NCBI GenBank assembly: GCA_964421085.1
Contig: CAYQVO010000013.1
Location: 16,798 to 80,797 of the forward strand
From: CAYQVO01 sp964421085
GTDB taxonomy: Bacteria > Bdellovibrionota_C > UBA2361 > CAYQVO01
Length of the DNA stretch: 64,000 nt
Reading direction: 5' to 3'
Part shown: piece after piece, positions 1-9,117 of the stretch
Numbering within the stretch: position 1 is the stretch's first letter
How the letters are laid out: each line of letters opens with the position of its first letter
Notes under the pieces: model-generated
Databases searched by the model: none
Seen by the model: only the letters and a program-made list of their open reading frames with translations
Told to the model about the DNA's origin: nothing
Made by a program: the position numbers and the translations under genes

Positions 1-72
1 GCACAGCTTGAAAAAGCTCTGACAAACGAAAATTTTCTCCAGGAGGCTCCGCCTGAGCCCGGGGTGAATTGA
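1..72 (+). CDS. Possible C-terminal end of valyl-tRNA synthetase (partial)
   Basis: The first 72 bases form an open frame ending in TGA. It translates to 23 residues including LEKALTNENFLQEAPPE. This resembles the C-terminal coiled-coil arm of valyl-tRNA synthetases, where a 'L.NE.F..KAP.E' pattern recurs. The match is short and the usual tail of some 30 further residues is absent, so the end may be naturally short or the identification wrong. The gene starts outside the window and converges on marC, with 4 bases between the two stops. The open frame is seen; the family is inferred. Confidence 0.4.
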   Translation, partial: AQLEKALTNENFLQEAPPEPGVN

Positions 73-76
73 GTAC

Positions 77-673
77 CTATAGACTCTTTACGAACACTCT
101 TACGCCGTTGAGCAGCATCTCCACGGCTATAGCGGTGAGGACAAGGCCCATAAGTTTCTCGATTGCCGTCGTCCCCCTTTCTCCGATAAGTCTGGTAATC
201 CGGGCGCCGAACGAGAGGATAACAGAGGAAATCATCACTGCAAGTGTAAGCGCGGCAATCCATTCAGGAAGCCTTTCGGGGGCTTTTGATACAAGAAGAA
301 GCACGGTTGCAATCGCGGAAGGGCCGGCAATAAGAGGGACAGCCAGCGGGACAAGGAACGGCTCGCCTTCAGGAATACCGCCGAACAATCCTTCTTTCGT
401 CGGAAATATGATTCTGATGGCGATGAGAAAAAGAATTATCCCGCCGGATATACCGAGCGATGTTTCTGAGATCTGAACCCAGCTCAAAAACCGGCTTCCA
501 AAGAGAAGAAAAATAAGGAGGACTGCGAAAGCGATGAGGCACTCGCGGAGAATGACCCGCAGTCGTTTCGATTCGGGGACATTCCGCAGAACTATCGTAA
601 AAAGCGGAATCCCGCCGAGCGGATCCATGACGATGAAAAGAAGAACGACTGCCGATATGAAAGTTATTTCCAC
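77..673 (-). CDS. MarC family integral membrane protein
   Basis: A 198-residue protein made almost entirely of hydrophobic segments, about six predicted membrane helices. It begins with the MDPLGGIPLF-type motif near residues 16-25 and carries a second half-motif, PLAVPLIAGPSAIATV, near residues 110-125. These are the paired signatures of the MarC/UPF0056 family, and the length is typical. The family's molecular role is not settled; an early link to multiple antibiotic resistance was not confirmed. It is the last gene of a minus-strand run after hemW, 58 bases away, and may share its transcript. Confidence 0.88.
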   Translation of the reverse strand: MEITFISAVVLLFIVMDPLGGIPLFTIVLRNVPESKRLRVILRECLIAFAVLLIFLLFGSRFLSWVQISETSLGISGGIILFLIAIRIIFPTKEGLFGGIPEGEPFLVPLAVPLIAGPSAIATVLLLVSKAPERLPEWIAALTLAVMISSVILSFGARITRLIGERGTTAIEKLMGLVLTAIAVEMLLNGVRVFVKSL

Positions 674-731
674 GATACTCGCCCGCGACAGGCGCGGCCC
701 TCTTGTTCAATTATCAACAAATCCGGAGGGT

Positions 732-1883
732 CTATCTGCAGAACTCCTCAATCACCGAGTCCGCGACCAGGACTCCCTTCCAGGTAAGCTGCACTTTTTT
801 ATCGTCGCGCGCAATAAGCCCGGAAGAAATCAGCGGCTTCATTACATCCTCATAATCTTCCACGAGACTTCGCCCGAAAAGCCTCCGGTATTCGCAAACC
901 TGCACCCCGTCCAGCTTCCTCAAGCCCATGAAGAAGAACTCGAATCTCGCCTCCTCTTCGTCCAGCCGTTCCTCCCAGCTTTGAACGATTTCATCGCGCT
1001 CCAGGCGCTCCATATACCGCGCCGGATCCGTATAATTCCCCCACCGCACGGGCGAGTCCTTTCTTAGGAAACTGTGGGCGCCGGCGCCAATGCCGAGATA
1101 ATCCCCCCCGTTCCAGTAGCGGAGGTTATGAATCGATTCGAATCCAGGCTCTGCAAAGTTGCTGATTTCGTAGTGAACAAAGCCGCGCCGCGTCAAAACC
1201 TCATGGCCAAGCTCCATCATTGAGATGAACGTTTCCTCATCCGGCAGCATGAGTTTTCCGTCCGCCTGATCCCGGAAAAACGGAGTGCCTTCTTCTATCG
1301 CGAGTCCGTAAAGGGAAAAGTGAAAAGGCCCCGTGTCGAGAGCTTCCTGGATATCTTCCCTGAACTCTTCAAGCGTCTGTCCCGGGATTCCGAATATGAG
1401 ATCGATATTTATGTTCTCAATGCCTGCTGTCTTTGCCGACGAAACAGCTTCAACAGCCTGCGCTGCCGTGTGCCGCCTTCCAATCTTTTTAAGAAGCGGC
1501 TCTTTGAAAGACTGTACACCAAGACTTATCCGGTTGACTCCCGCCCTTTTGAGCTCCTGAAAGAACTCCCTTGAAACATCCTCAGGATTCGCTTCGAGCG
1601 CGATTTCTCCTCCTTCTTCGAACTGAAAACAGCTTCGAAAGGAACTGATAATCTTCGTAATGGCCGCAGGACTCATGACGGAAGGAGTTCCTCCGCCGAA
1701 GTAAATGCTTTTCAAACGCCTGCCTTTCCAGTCCGGACATTCAGCCCGTTCCCGCAGTTCCAGCAGAAGAGCTTCTGTATACCGCTCTTCGGGGACGGGC
1801 CGGGCGACGTGAATATTAAAGTCGCAGTACGGGCATTTGCGTATGCACCAGGGGATATGAATATATGCGGAAAATTCGTTCAC
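732..1883 (-). CDS. hemW: HemW-like radical SAM haem chaperone
   Basis: A 383-residue radical SAM protein. The CxxxCxxC cluster motif (Cys13, Cys17, Cys20) binds the 4Fe-4S cluster that cleaves S-adenosylmethionine, followed by YFGGGTPS near residues 60-68. The C-terminal HemN-like domain is present. Length and start fit HemW, often misannotated as oxygen-independent coproporphyrinogen oxidase; HemW family members bind haem and deliver it to target proteins rather than oxidise coproporphyrinogen. The start codon overlaps the secA stop by 4 bases (ATGA), so translation is probably coupled to secA. Separation from true HemN rests on length and N-terminal form. Confidence 0.88.
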   Translation of the reverse strand: MNEFSAYIHIPWCIRKCPYCDFNIHVARPVPEERYTEALLLELRERAECPDWKGRRLKSIYFGGGTPSVMSPAAITKIISSFRSCFQFEEGGEIALEANPEDVSREFFQELKRAGVNRISLGVQSFKEPLLKKIGRRHTAAQAVEAVSSAKTAGIENINIDLIFGIPGQTLEEFREDIQEALDTGPFHFSLYGLAIEEGTPFFRDQADGKLMLPDEETFISMMELGHEVLTRRGFVHYEISNFAEPGFESIHNLRYWNGGDYLGIGAGAHSFLRKDSPVRWGNYTDPARYMERLERDEIVQSWEERLDEEEARFEFFFMGLRKLDGVQVCEYRRLFGRSLVEDYEDVMKPLISSGLIARDDKKVQLTWKGVLVADSVIEEFCR

Positions 1884-4603
1884 CGTTTCCGGCGCCGTTC
1901 TTTTCGCTGCTGGTTCATTCTTGCTCGCTCATTCTCGGGATTTTTGGGCGCAGCCTGCTGCTTTCCGTCCTCCGCTCCATCTTCCGAATCGAGCATCGAT
2001 CTGTGCTGCGCATTCATCTGCCGCTGAAGCGCCTCCCGCCTTCGCCGTTCGTTCTCGATATGGGCTGCAAGACTCTGCGGGTCGATGAACTCGGTGAGGA
2101 ATACCTCCCGGACAACCGCTTCCCGGAGATCGCGAAGCATTACCTGGAAGAGATGAAAACCTTCCGACTGGTATTCATAAAGAGGATTTTTCTGCCCGTA
2201 TGCGCGGAGACCAATACCTTCCCGGAGATCATCCATCTCCTGAAGATGCATGTTCCAGAACTTGTCGAGATTCTCCAGAATTGTCGTCTGCTCGAAACTT
2301 ACAAAATCGAACCGGCCCCCTCCAAATCCGATGTTCATTCCGCTGCCGGAGGCGAGGGTCTCGATTTCTTTCAGTTTTGCCTCCTGCGTCCGGACTCGTT
2401 CCTCCAGTGAGTCCATCACATGCTCTTTGACCGAGTCGTAAACCGCCTGCAGATTCAACAGCATCTCGTCAGGATATTTAAACTTTGTATTTGTAAGGAA
2501 GTTAACCCGCTCGACAATCACATCGAGATCCCAGTCGGCTGGTTTAATCTTCTCATCGCAGCCCTGAAGAACCGCTTCTTCTATCAGGTCGAGCAGCATC
2601 TCCTTTATTTCCTGATGAATATCTTCCTGATGAAGCACTCTGTTCCGGAGGTTATAGACGACTTCGCGCTGCTTGCCCATCACATCGTCGTATTCAAGAA
2701 GGTGTTTGCGCTGCTCGAAATGGAGGCGTTCGACCTTCATCTGCGCGTTTTCAATTGTGCGGCTTATAAGACGTCCGTCAATCGATACCCCTTCTTCCCA
2801 GCCGAACCTCTGCATCAGGACCTGGATCTTTTCTCCGCCGAATCTGCGCATGAGGTCGTCTTCGAGCGCCACATAGAATCTGGATTTTCCGGGGTCGCCC
2901 TGGCGGCCGGAACGTCCCCTGAGCTGGTTATCGATCCGCCTCGCTTCATGGCGCTCAGTGCCGATAATCATCAGTCCGCCTGCTGCGACGACATCCTTCC
3001 GCTCCTCGGCGCATATCTTTTTGTATTTCGCGAGAGCTTCGATGTGGCGGGGATCCGTTCTTTCCTTTGTCCCTGCGGCCGCCGCTGCAAGGGCCTCCGC
3101 ATTTCCGCCAAGCACTATGTCGGTGCCGCGGCCCGCCATGTTCGTGGCGATTGTCACGGAACCTTTGCGGCCTGCCTGCGCGACAATTTCCGCTTCACGC
3201 TCATGATGCTTTGCATTCAAAACGCTGTGCCCAATTCCCTGACGGGTGAGAACCTTCGAGAGAGCTTCGCTCTGCTCGATGCTCACAGTTCCCACCAGAA
3301 TCGGCTGCCCTGTGTTGTGAATGTCGATGATGTCTTTTGCCGCCTGCTCGTATTTTTCGCGCCTGGTTTTAAACACCATGTCCGTCTGATCATCCCGGAT
3401 CATCGGCATGTTGGTCGGAATCACGCTTACATCGAGATTGTAGATCTTCTTGAATTCGACTGCTTCCGTGTCGGCGGTACCCGTCATTCCCGCGAGCTTC
3501 CTGTAAAGCCTGAAGTAGTTCTGGAAGGTGATGGTCGCAAGCGTCTGGTTTTCCCTTTCAATCGGAACGCCTTCTTTCGCCTCCACTGCCTGATGAAGCC
3601 CGTTCGACCATCTTCGCCCTTCCATGAGACGGCCGGTAAACTCATCGACGATAATTACCTTTCCGTCCTTTACGACATAGTCCTTGTCGCGCTCCATCGT
3701 CGTATGCGCGCGAAGGCCCTGGTTTACGTGGTGGACGAGTTCGATATACCGTGGGTCGTAAAGGTTTTCGACATTCAGCAGCTTCTCGCACTTTGAAATA
3801 CCCGCCTCTGTGAGAGTCGGCTGTTTTGTGCGGAGTTCTATTTCGTAGTCCTCGGTCTCTTTGAGGTGCGGAATGATTTTATTGACCTTATTATACTTGT
3901 CCGTCGCCTCTTCGGCAGGTCCTGAAATGATGAGCGGTGTTCTCGCCTCGTCGATGAGAATCGAGTCGACCTCATCTACAATCGCGTAGAAATGCCCCCG
4001 CTGGAACTGGTCCCCGAGCGAGTACTTCATGTTGTCGCGGAGATAATCGAAACCAAATTCGTTATTCTGCCCGTATGTGATATCGGCTTCGTAGGCCCTG
4101 ACCTTCTCGTCGGCGCCCTCGCGAATGGAGGTGACTGTTCCCACGGAAAGGCCGAGAAAATTGTATACACGCCCCATCCACTCAGCGTCTCTTTTCGCGA
4201 GATAATCGTTCACAGTGACTATATGAACGCCTTTGCCCGGAAGAGCGTTAAGATATGCTGAAAGAGTGGCGACAAGCGTTTTTCCTTCGCCTGTTTTCAT
4301 CTCGGCAATCATGCCCCTGTGAAGGACGGCGCCGCCGATAATCTGCACGTCGAAGTGCCGCATTCCGAGGCTTCTTACGGCGCCTTCTCTTACGACCGCA
4401 TACGCATCGCATTCAAGGTTGTCCAGCGGTTCGCCCCGGTCGAGCCTTTCGCGAAACAGAGCAGTCTGCGACTTGAGCTCGTCATCGCTCATTGCCTTGA
4501 ACTTCTTTTCAAGCTCGTTGACCCGGGTCAATATGGGCTTGAGTGTCGCGAGAAACCGCTCGTTTTTCGTTCCAAAAATTCTTTTTAATGCGTTTCCAAG
4601 CAT
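1880..4603 (-). CDS. secA: SecA preprotein translocase ATPase
   Basis: A 907-residue SecA, the cytoplasmic motor that pushes unfolded preproteins through SecYEG. Visible are the Walker A motif MKTGEGKT near residue 105, the DEVDSILIDEARTPLIISG helicase motif, the preprotein cross-linking region, and GRGTDIVLGG in the second nucleotide-binding fold. The tail ends in a basic RKERRRKR stretch. The usual C-terminal zinc motif (CxCx8CH) that binds SecB and phospholipid is missing. The gene lies 10 bases downstream of the yjbQ homologue and overlaps hemW by 4 bases, so the three are probably co-transcribed. Confidence 0.97.
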   Translation of the reverse strand: MLGNALKRIFGTKNERFLATLKPILTRVNELEKKFKAMSDDELKSQTALFRERLDRGEPLDNLECDAYAVVREGAVRSLGMRHFDVQIIGGAVLHRGMIAEMKTGEGKTLVATLSAYLNALPGKGVHIVTVNDYLAKRDAEWMGRVYNFLGLSVGTVTSIREGADEKVRAYEADITYGQNNEFGFDYLRDNMKYSLGDQFQRGHFYAIVDEVDSILIDEARTPLIISGPAEEATDKYNKVNKIIPHLKETEDYEIELRTKQPTLTEAGISKCEKLLNVENLYDPRYIELVHHVNQGLRAHTTMERDKDYVVKDGKVIIVDEFTGRLMEGRRWSNGLHQAVEAKEGVPIERENQTLATITFQNYFRLYRKLAGMTGTADTEAVEFKKIYNLDVSVIPTNMPMIRDDQTDMVFKTRREKYEQAAKDIIDIHNTGQPILVGTVSIEQSEALSKVLTRQGIGHSVLNAKHHEREAEIVAQAGRKGSVTIATNMAGRGTDIVLGGNAEALAAAAAGTKERTDPRHIEALAKYKKICAEERKDVVAAGGLMIIGTERHEARRIDNQLRGRSGRQGDPGKSRFYVALEDDLMRRFGGEKIQVLMQRFGWEEGVSIDGRLISRTIENAQMKVERLHFEQRKHLLEYDDVMGKQREVVYNLRNRVLHQEDIHQEIKEMLLDLIEEAVLQGCDEKIKPADWDLDVIVERVNFLTNTKFKYPDEMLLNLQAVYDSVKEHVMDSLEERVRTQEAKLKEIETLASGSGMNIGFGGGRFDFVSFEQTTILENLDKFWNMHLQEMDDLREGIGLRAYGQKNPLYEYQSEGFHLFQVMLRDLREAVVREVFLTEFIDPQSLAAHIENERRRREALQRQMNAQHRSMLDSEDGAEDGKQQAAPKNPENERARMNQQRKERRRKR

Positions 4604-4613
4604 TCCGGACTGA

Positions 4614-5036
4614 TTACTCCCCTATTATCTTGACGAGAACCCGTTTGTCTCTTCTTCCATCGAATTCGCCGTAAAAAATCTGTTCCCATGGCCCGAAGTC
4701 GAGGCGCCCCTTTGTAACGGCGGCCACCACTTCCCGGCCCATTATCTGCCGTTTCATATGGGCATCGGCATTGTCTTCGCCTGTCCGGTTATGGGCATAA
4801 CGCCTGGGACTTGCATCGAAAGGAGCAAGTTCTTCCAGCCATTTCCTGTAGTCCTGGTGGAGTCCCGACTCGTCGTCATTTATAAATACGCTCGCAGTAA
4901 TATGCATTGCGTTCACGAGGCAAAGCCCCTCCTGAATCCCGCTTTCGCGAAGCGCACTTTCCACATCCGGGGTTATGTTCTGAAAACCAACCCGCTCCGG
5001 CAGATGAAAGGTCAAGGTTTTTCGGTAGCTTATCAT
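4614..5036 (-). CDS. YjbQ/UPF0047 family protein
   Basis: A 140-residue protein of the YjbQ (UPF0047) family. I chose the ATG at 5036 because MISYRKTLTF starts the family's conserved domain; an open extension to 5159 has no family-like sequence. Family hallmarks seen are CLVNAMHITASVFINDDE, a histidine/asparagine-rich segment (RYAHNRTGEDNADAHMKRQ) and the terminal GPWEQIFYGEFDGRRDK. Members have been reported to have weak thiamine-phosphate synthase activity, but their main role is uncertain. The gene sits directly upstream of secA in a probable operon. Confidence 0.88.
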   Translation of the reverse strand: MISYRKTLTFHLPERVGFQNITPDVESALRESGIQEGLCLVNAMHITASVFINDDESGLHQDYRKWLEELAPFDASPRRYAHNRTGEDNADAHMKRQIMGREVVAAVTKGRLDFGPWEQIFYGEFDGRRDKRVLVKIIGE

Positions 5037-5184
5037 ACCGTCTGGTTGTATCCGGAAGCCGGAATAAGTGCAATAACCGCGGCGCGGTTTTGATTTATTT
5101 TGAAGCAATACGGGATATTCCGCAAACCGGCAGCGGCAAAGCAGGGAGCGCCGCTGCATGAAGCCCGTGGCAATCTGCGGATAG

Positions 5185-6060
5185 TCACTGCTGCTTTAAA
5201 GTCGGCTCTGCGGAAGGTTTCGTTTCGCTTTTTTCGGCATTAAGAAGATCATTCATCACAAACTCGCCTTTTTGATTGATGTAACGTGAAGGATCCTTGA
5301 GTCCTTCCAGCACGACATCTCCAGGCTCTGTGTTCAGGATCCATGTCGGAACGAGTTTCACAGGGTAGTCCCTGGGAATTTCTGATGCAAAGCGGACGCT
5401 GGAGAAAAGAGTGAGAGCTTTGACCGCGCCGGGATTCTCCTTGATGAGCTGATCGATGTTCACCTGGTCACCTGGAAGTGGCGTCGGCGGCTGTCTATTC
5501 TCCAGCTCCTCTATCGTCGGCATCGGCCGCTTTCCGGCAATAAGCGAATTGGCATGCTTTTCAAGGAGCGGGACGACATGAGTGTAATGTCCGAGAAGAT
5601 AAAGGGACCCCGGTTTAATTTTGCGCCCCTGAACAAGCCGCAGGTAAGTTCTGACAAGGTCTGGAAACGTCGCTTCCTTGGTCCCGTCCATGATTAAGGA
5701 TATTGATTTTACCGGGACTCCTGCTCCTTCCGCGAAAATATTGTCCGCCTCTACATCAGCCGAAGGAGCTGGTGTCGGCTCATCGCCTACTTCCGAAAAA
5801 TCTCCGCCGGCTGAAGACTTCACCGCGTCCGTTCCTTCTCCGCCTTCTCCTCCGGGCGATGGAGTAGTCTTCACATACAGAGGTTTTTTTGCTTCTGATC
5901 CCTTCCCCTCGAATGCGTCGGTGACGTAACCCTTGTTGAACCAGTCTCCTGCGGTTTTCTTTTCACTATCCTGCCCATACGCTGGACTCACATGCAGAAA
6001 CATCAGACAGAGAGCGACTGCGCAAATGCCTCTTTTTGTCACTCCAGCACCTGATCCCAT
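5185..6060 (-). CDS. Exported TrbC/TraW-like protein (possible conjugation-type assembly factor)
   Basis: A 291-residue protein with a Sec signal peptide (about residues 8-29, ending AYGQ) and a Pro/Gly/Glu-rich low-complexity linker to about residue 110. The C-terminal half, containing VPTWILNTEPGDVVLEGL then SRYINQKGEFV, resembles the thioredoxin-like TrbC/TraW domains of F-type type IV secretion systems. That assignment is by eye and tentative. It overlaps the upstream 717-residue exported protein by 22 bases, so the two are translationally linked, and a second protein of similar design lies at the head of the cluster. No mating-pair ATPase, pilin or coupling protein is seen in the window. 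Confidence 0.55.
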   Translation of the reverse strand: MGSGAGVTKRGICAVALCLMFLHVSPAYGQDSEKKTAGDWFNKGYVTDAFEGKGSEAKKPLYVKTTPSPGGEGGEGTDAVKSSAGGDFSEVGDEPTPAPSADVEADNIFAEGAGVPVKSISLIMDGTKEATFPDLVRTYLRLVQGRKIKPGSLYLLGHYTHVVPLLEKHANSLIAGKRPMPTIEELENRQPPTPLPGDQVNIDQLIKENPGAVKALTLFSSVRFASEIPRDYPVKLVPTWILNTEPGDVVLEGLKDPSRYINQKGEFVMNDLLNAEKSETKPSAEPTLKQQ

Positions 6061-8192
6061 CCGTTCATTCCCAGTATGGAGTTAAGATAACGTATCACTA
6101 AACGGGTGAACGGGTCTCTCTCCTTCTCGACGTAGTCATCCCAGGGCATCGCGCCCTTCATCGGGCAGCAGTTCATAGCTCTCCAGTGAACGAACGTGTT
6201 CCCCGGCTCTCTGTTAAGAATGTCGGATGATTCTGAAAGAACTCCCTTATAAGCGGAGGCAAACTCAAACGTGCCCATTTTGAATCCTTGCTCTTCAAGA
6301 ACCTCCGATATTCTGTCTTTAATCTCTTCCGGACCCAGGCATTTCATATCCTTGAAAACAGATCCTCTCCGTCTATTGTCCGGAGTCTCTCTATTCGAAG
6401 GAACACGCCAGGGAAGGACCTGAATCAAGTCTTTGAATTTCCTCTTATCCTCGCTCTCCTCAAGTCTATGAAAATCTGCTTTGTAGAACGCTCTTTTATT
6501 CACTTCCACCACATCCTCTTCATCGCCGTCATCTTTACGAACGGCTTTTTCCATCTTCATGATGCCCGAAATGCTCGAGTAGAGGTGCGGAATTTTCGGC
6601 CCTTCAGGCACGAGAGATGCAAAGTCTCCAAGCTTGAATCCTGTAGTCGACGGACTGCCCCGTTCTGGAAGTTTTCCAAGGCATATTTCGTTCCATGATA
6701 ATGAACGATCGGGCCCCTTGGTGATCGCTTTGGCAAGTGCGCCTAGTCCCATATCAGGCGGGGAAGGCAGCCTGCCGCCTGTCCTGCTGCATAAGTCCGG
6801 TTTTTTAAGCAGCGTAAGGAAAGGATTCCTGAAGCCTACGAGAGGTTTCGCCGTATTGTTGAATACCGCCATCATCGGCCACTGGCTGTATTCAAACATG
6901 CCTGCAGGGCGCACAAGATCAGTTGCCTTAATGTCGCATAATATGCTGAGAGGGGAGTCTCTTCTGACATGCATCAGCTCGCATACATTCACTGCCGGTT
7001 TAAAGCCGCCAGGGTCAGGCATCGGAAGAATTTCACTGTCAATTTCATCGTCTGCATACGCGGATGATACAAATAAAGAATCAGAACTCGCCATGCCTTT
7101 GGGAATTTTGGTGTTAAGCTTCAACGTCTTTGGATTCAGGTTGGTGTGACATGTAAGCGGGAGCGGCTTGAAATCAATCCAGACATCAAGAAAGCGGGTT
7201 ATATAGAGAACGAACTGAAGCGGTTCGGCTTTTTCTACGGCAAATTTGTACAGCCACCGGGACGGAAGATCCGGCGCAATTCTTGTCTGCACGCTCCTTG
7301 AAATCCCGCCGAGCGCGCCGCCTACGCCTCTCAAATGTTTGTGTGCATCCCAGAATTCGCCCGTCTTTTCCCATGTCTCAGACTCAAATTCCGCCTTCGT
7401 CAATGCTTTCATCAGGATATCTCTCATGAGATTCAAATCCGCCGAAGGGGATCTTGCCTGAGCCGCCATTGACGTAGAAACCCAGTATTTAAAAATATCG
7501 CTTTTCAGCTGAAGGTTCATGCGGAGGCTTTGCGGAAGCACAATTCCCCCTCCGCCGGCAAGACTGTTAGCGGCCCCAAAGACATCTCTTCCTTTTCCGT
7601 AGGTAAGTTCCCTTGAAAATTTATTAACAACCTTTGTCGCCATCCTGGAATCGTACATGTTCTGTGTCGTCTCTACTGTCTCGACAGGATATCTGTACGC
7701 AACTGAAAAAGTGACCGCGTAAAGCAGGCACATTTTTGTCCATTTACTGCGTTTCACGCATTTGATGCATGGCTGCGAAGGCACATACTGGTGAGCGGTG
7801 CATGAATTTTTGTCCTCGGAATCGAAGAACGGGCGCGAAAAAAGACCCATGATGTGAGGAATGACCTCCCCGGCGTTTTTTAAATTCTCCTCCAGCAGTA
7901 AACTCAAATCCACCCCGCCGCTGTATGGCCCGAGTGGCGGAGGACCGGCATAGGGTGCTTTCCCCGCGGAAGGAGTTCCCGCTATCTCCACATATTTCTT
8001 TGAAAATTCCTCCAAATTACGCTTCGTGTATCCCTTCTCAGCGAGGACCTCCATTTTCTTCTGAAAATGCTTCAGTTCGTTAATCACTTCCTTGGGCGGG
8101 GCGCCGAACGGCATGGGTTGCACAGACTGCGCATAAGCAGGCAGAACATCGATGATAAGCACCGAAACCAGCAGAAGCATCAGGCGCCTCAT
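6039..8192 (-). CDS. Large exported cysteine-rich protein, tentatively TraU-like
   Basis: A 717-residue protein with a signal peptide (residues 1-21, ending PAYAQ). An N-terminal Cys cluster (NSCTAHQYVPSQPCIKCVKR, then KMC) is followed by a stretch ending YRYPVETVETTQN. Near the C terminus is FVHWRAMNCCPMKG. The combination of exported, many paired cysteines and a terminal 'WR..NCC' recalls TraU and the related PFL_4710-type proteins of integrative conjugative elements, but TraU itself is about 330 residues, so this is at most a distant or expanded relative. It begins 4 bases after the stop of the upstream exported gene and overlaps the next by 22 bases. The export prediction is firm; the family is a guess. 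Confidence 0.5.
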   Translation of the reverse strand: MRRLMLLLVSVLIIDVLPAYAQSVQPMPFGAPPKEVINELKHFQKKMEVLAEKGYTKRNLEEFSKKYVEIAGTPSAGKAPYAGPPPLGPYSGGVDLSLLLEENLKNAGEVIPHIMGLFSRPFFDSEDKNSCTAHQYVPSQPCIKCVKRSKWTKMCLLYAVTFSVAYRYPVETVETTQNMYDSRMATKVVNKFSRELTYGKGRDVFGAANSLAGGGGIVLPQSLRMNLQLKSDIFKYWVSTSMAAQARSPSADLNLMRDILMKALTKAEFESETWEKTGEFWDAHKHLRGVGGALGGISRSVQTRIAPDLPSRWLYKFAVEKAEPLQFVLYITRFLDVWIDFKPLPLTCHTNLNPKTLKLNTKIPKGMASSDSLFVSSAYADDEIDSEILPMPDPGGFKPAVNVCELMHVRRDSPLSILCDIKATDLVRPAGMFEYSQWPMMAVFNNTAKPLVGFRNPFLTLLKKPDLCSRTGGRLPSPPDMGLGALAKAITKGPDRSLSWNEICLGKLPERGSPSTTGFKLGDFASLVPEGPKIPHLYSSISGIMKMEKAVRKDDGDEEDVVEVNKRAFYKADFHRLEESEDKRKFKDLIQVLPWRVPSNRETPDNRRRGSVFKDMKCLGPEEIKDRISEVLEEQGFKMGTFEFASAYKGVLSESSDILNREPGNTFVHWRAMNCCPMKGAMPWDDYVEKERDPFTRLVIRYLNSILGMNGWDQVLE

Positions 8193-8196
8193 GTTC

Positions 8197-8952
8197 TTAC
8201 TCCTCCTTCTTTTTTGAATACCTGTGATCTTTATCGAAGTTCCACTTCACTACAGGCTCTGCAATCCCTTTAGGTCCGATATTATAGTTTTTGAGCGCGT
8301 TTGCGCCCTGATCTACATATGCGCGATTGCCCTGTATGCGGAACCTGTATGGAAGACACGGCACGCCGAAGGATGAGATCATCGACCAGCTTATGTTGGG
8401 AGAATCTGTGTCGAAGGGAACAATTGCAGTGGCGCGACCAAAAGCCTCTTCGTAATTCTTCGGAATTTCTCTGCTGCTGATGAAAAGCATGTCGAAGGCT
8501 GGTGCATCTTCATTCTCAAGCCCCGGGAAGTTAAGGCCGAGCTTCTCCGATTTGGTTGAGTCCTCCATGCATGTGGTCATAAGCGGCGCCGGATACGCCT
8601 TCATGAGATCATCGACGGTCGGTATTTCTGCTTCATCTACAGGCTGCATCGCAGCCCGCATCTCTTTCAGAATGTCTTCAGTATTCATGATGGGAGTGGG
8701 TGTCGGGAGCACCTGAGGCGCCTCGCCCTGTGAGAAACGGAAATGCTTCGAGATTTTCGCATAGCTGGAAGCGGGCGTGGGTTGTTGAACAGGCCCGATC
8801 GAATCGAGGGGATTTTCCTCCTCTTCAAAAAGCGCCCGGATCTCCGGCGGAACAGGAAACGGGTCCGAGTCGTCTCTCTCCTGACCGGAAACAAGCGCCG
8901 GCGCGAGGAGCCAGGCAGCGGCAAGGGCGGCTTGAAGGAAAGTCGTTCTCAT
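8197..8952 (-). CDS. Exported protein, tentatively TrbC-like
   Basis: A 251-residue protein with a signal peptide (residues 1-23, ending ALVSGQ), a Pro-rich acidic linker, and a C-terminal domain of about 130 residues. That domain carries LFISSREIPKNYEEAFGRA and SSFGVPCLPYRFRIQGNRAY. The pattern of a beta strand, a short helix, then 'GVP..P.F' is typical of thioredoxin-like TrbC domains, where the cis-proline follows 'GV'. It is the first of three tightly packed exported genes and has the same architecture as the last, at 5185-6060. It could be a periplasmic chaperone of an envelope machine. I do not recognise a specific orthologue. Confidence 0.5.
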   Translation of the reverse strand: MRTTFLQAALAAAWLLAPALVSGQERDDSDPFPVPPEIRALFEEEENPLDSIGPVQQPTPASSYAKISKHFRFSQGEAPQVLPTPTPIMNTEDILKEMRAAMQPVDEAEIPTVDDLMKAYPAPLMTTCMEDSTKSEKLGLNFPGLENEDAPAFDMLFISSREIPKNYEEAFGRATAIVPFDTDSPNISWSMISSFGVPCLPYRFRIQGNRAYVDQGANALKNYNIGPKGIAEPVVKWNFDKDHRYSKKKEE

Positions 8953-9117
8953 ACTTTAAAGTTTATTAAAAGGACCTCCCCCGAGAAAGACATAGATGAC
9001 GGGCGGCGAAATGCTCGTCTCCAACCACTGATCGGGACTTTCAGAGAAATGGTTCAAAAAATTACGAGAAGTCGCTGTTTCCGGCAGGGAACGTGAACCG
9101 TGAACAAAAACAGCCCT

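Noticed and set aside
2420..3796. 458-codon open frame opposite secA
   Set aside because: It is the antisense shadow of a strongly conserved SecA, with no ribosome site and no domain-like sequence.
8956..9117. Open frame continuing in register after the rnhA stop
   Set aside because: About 50 codons follow the TAG in frame, but there is no ATG and no ribosome site, and RNase HI is already complete at the stop.
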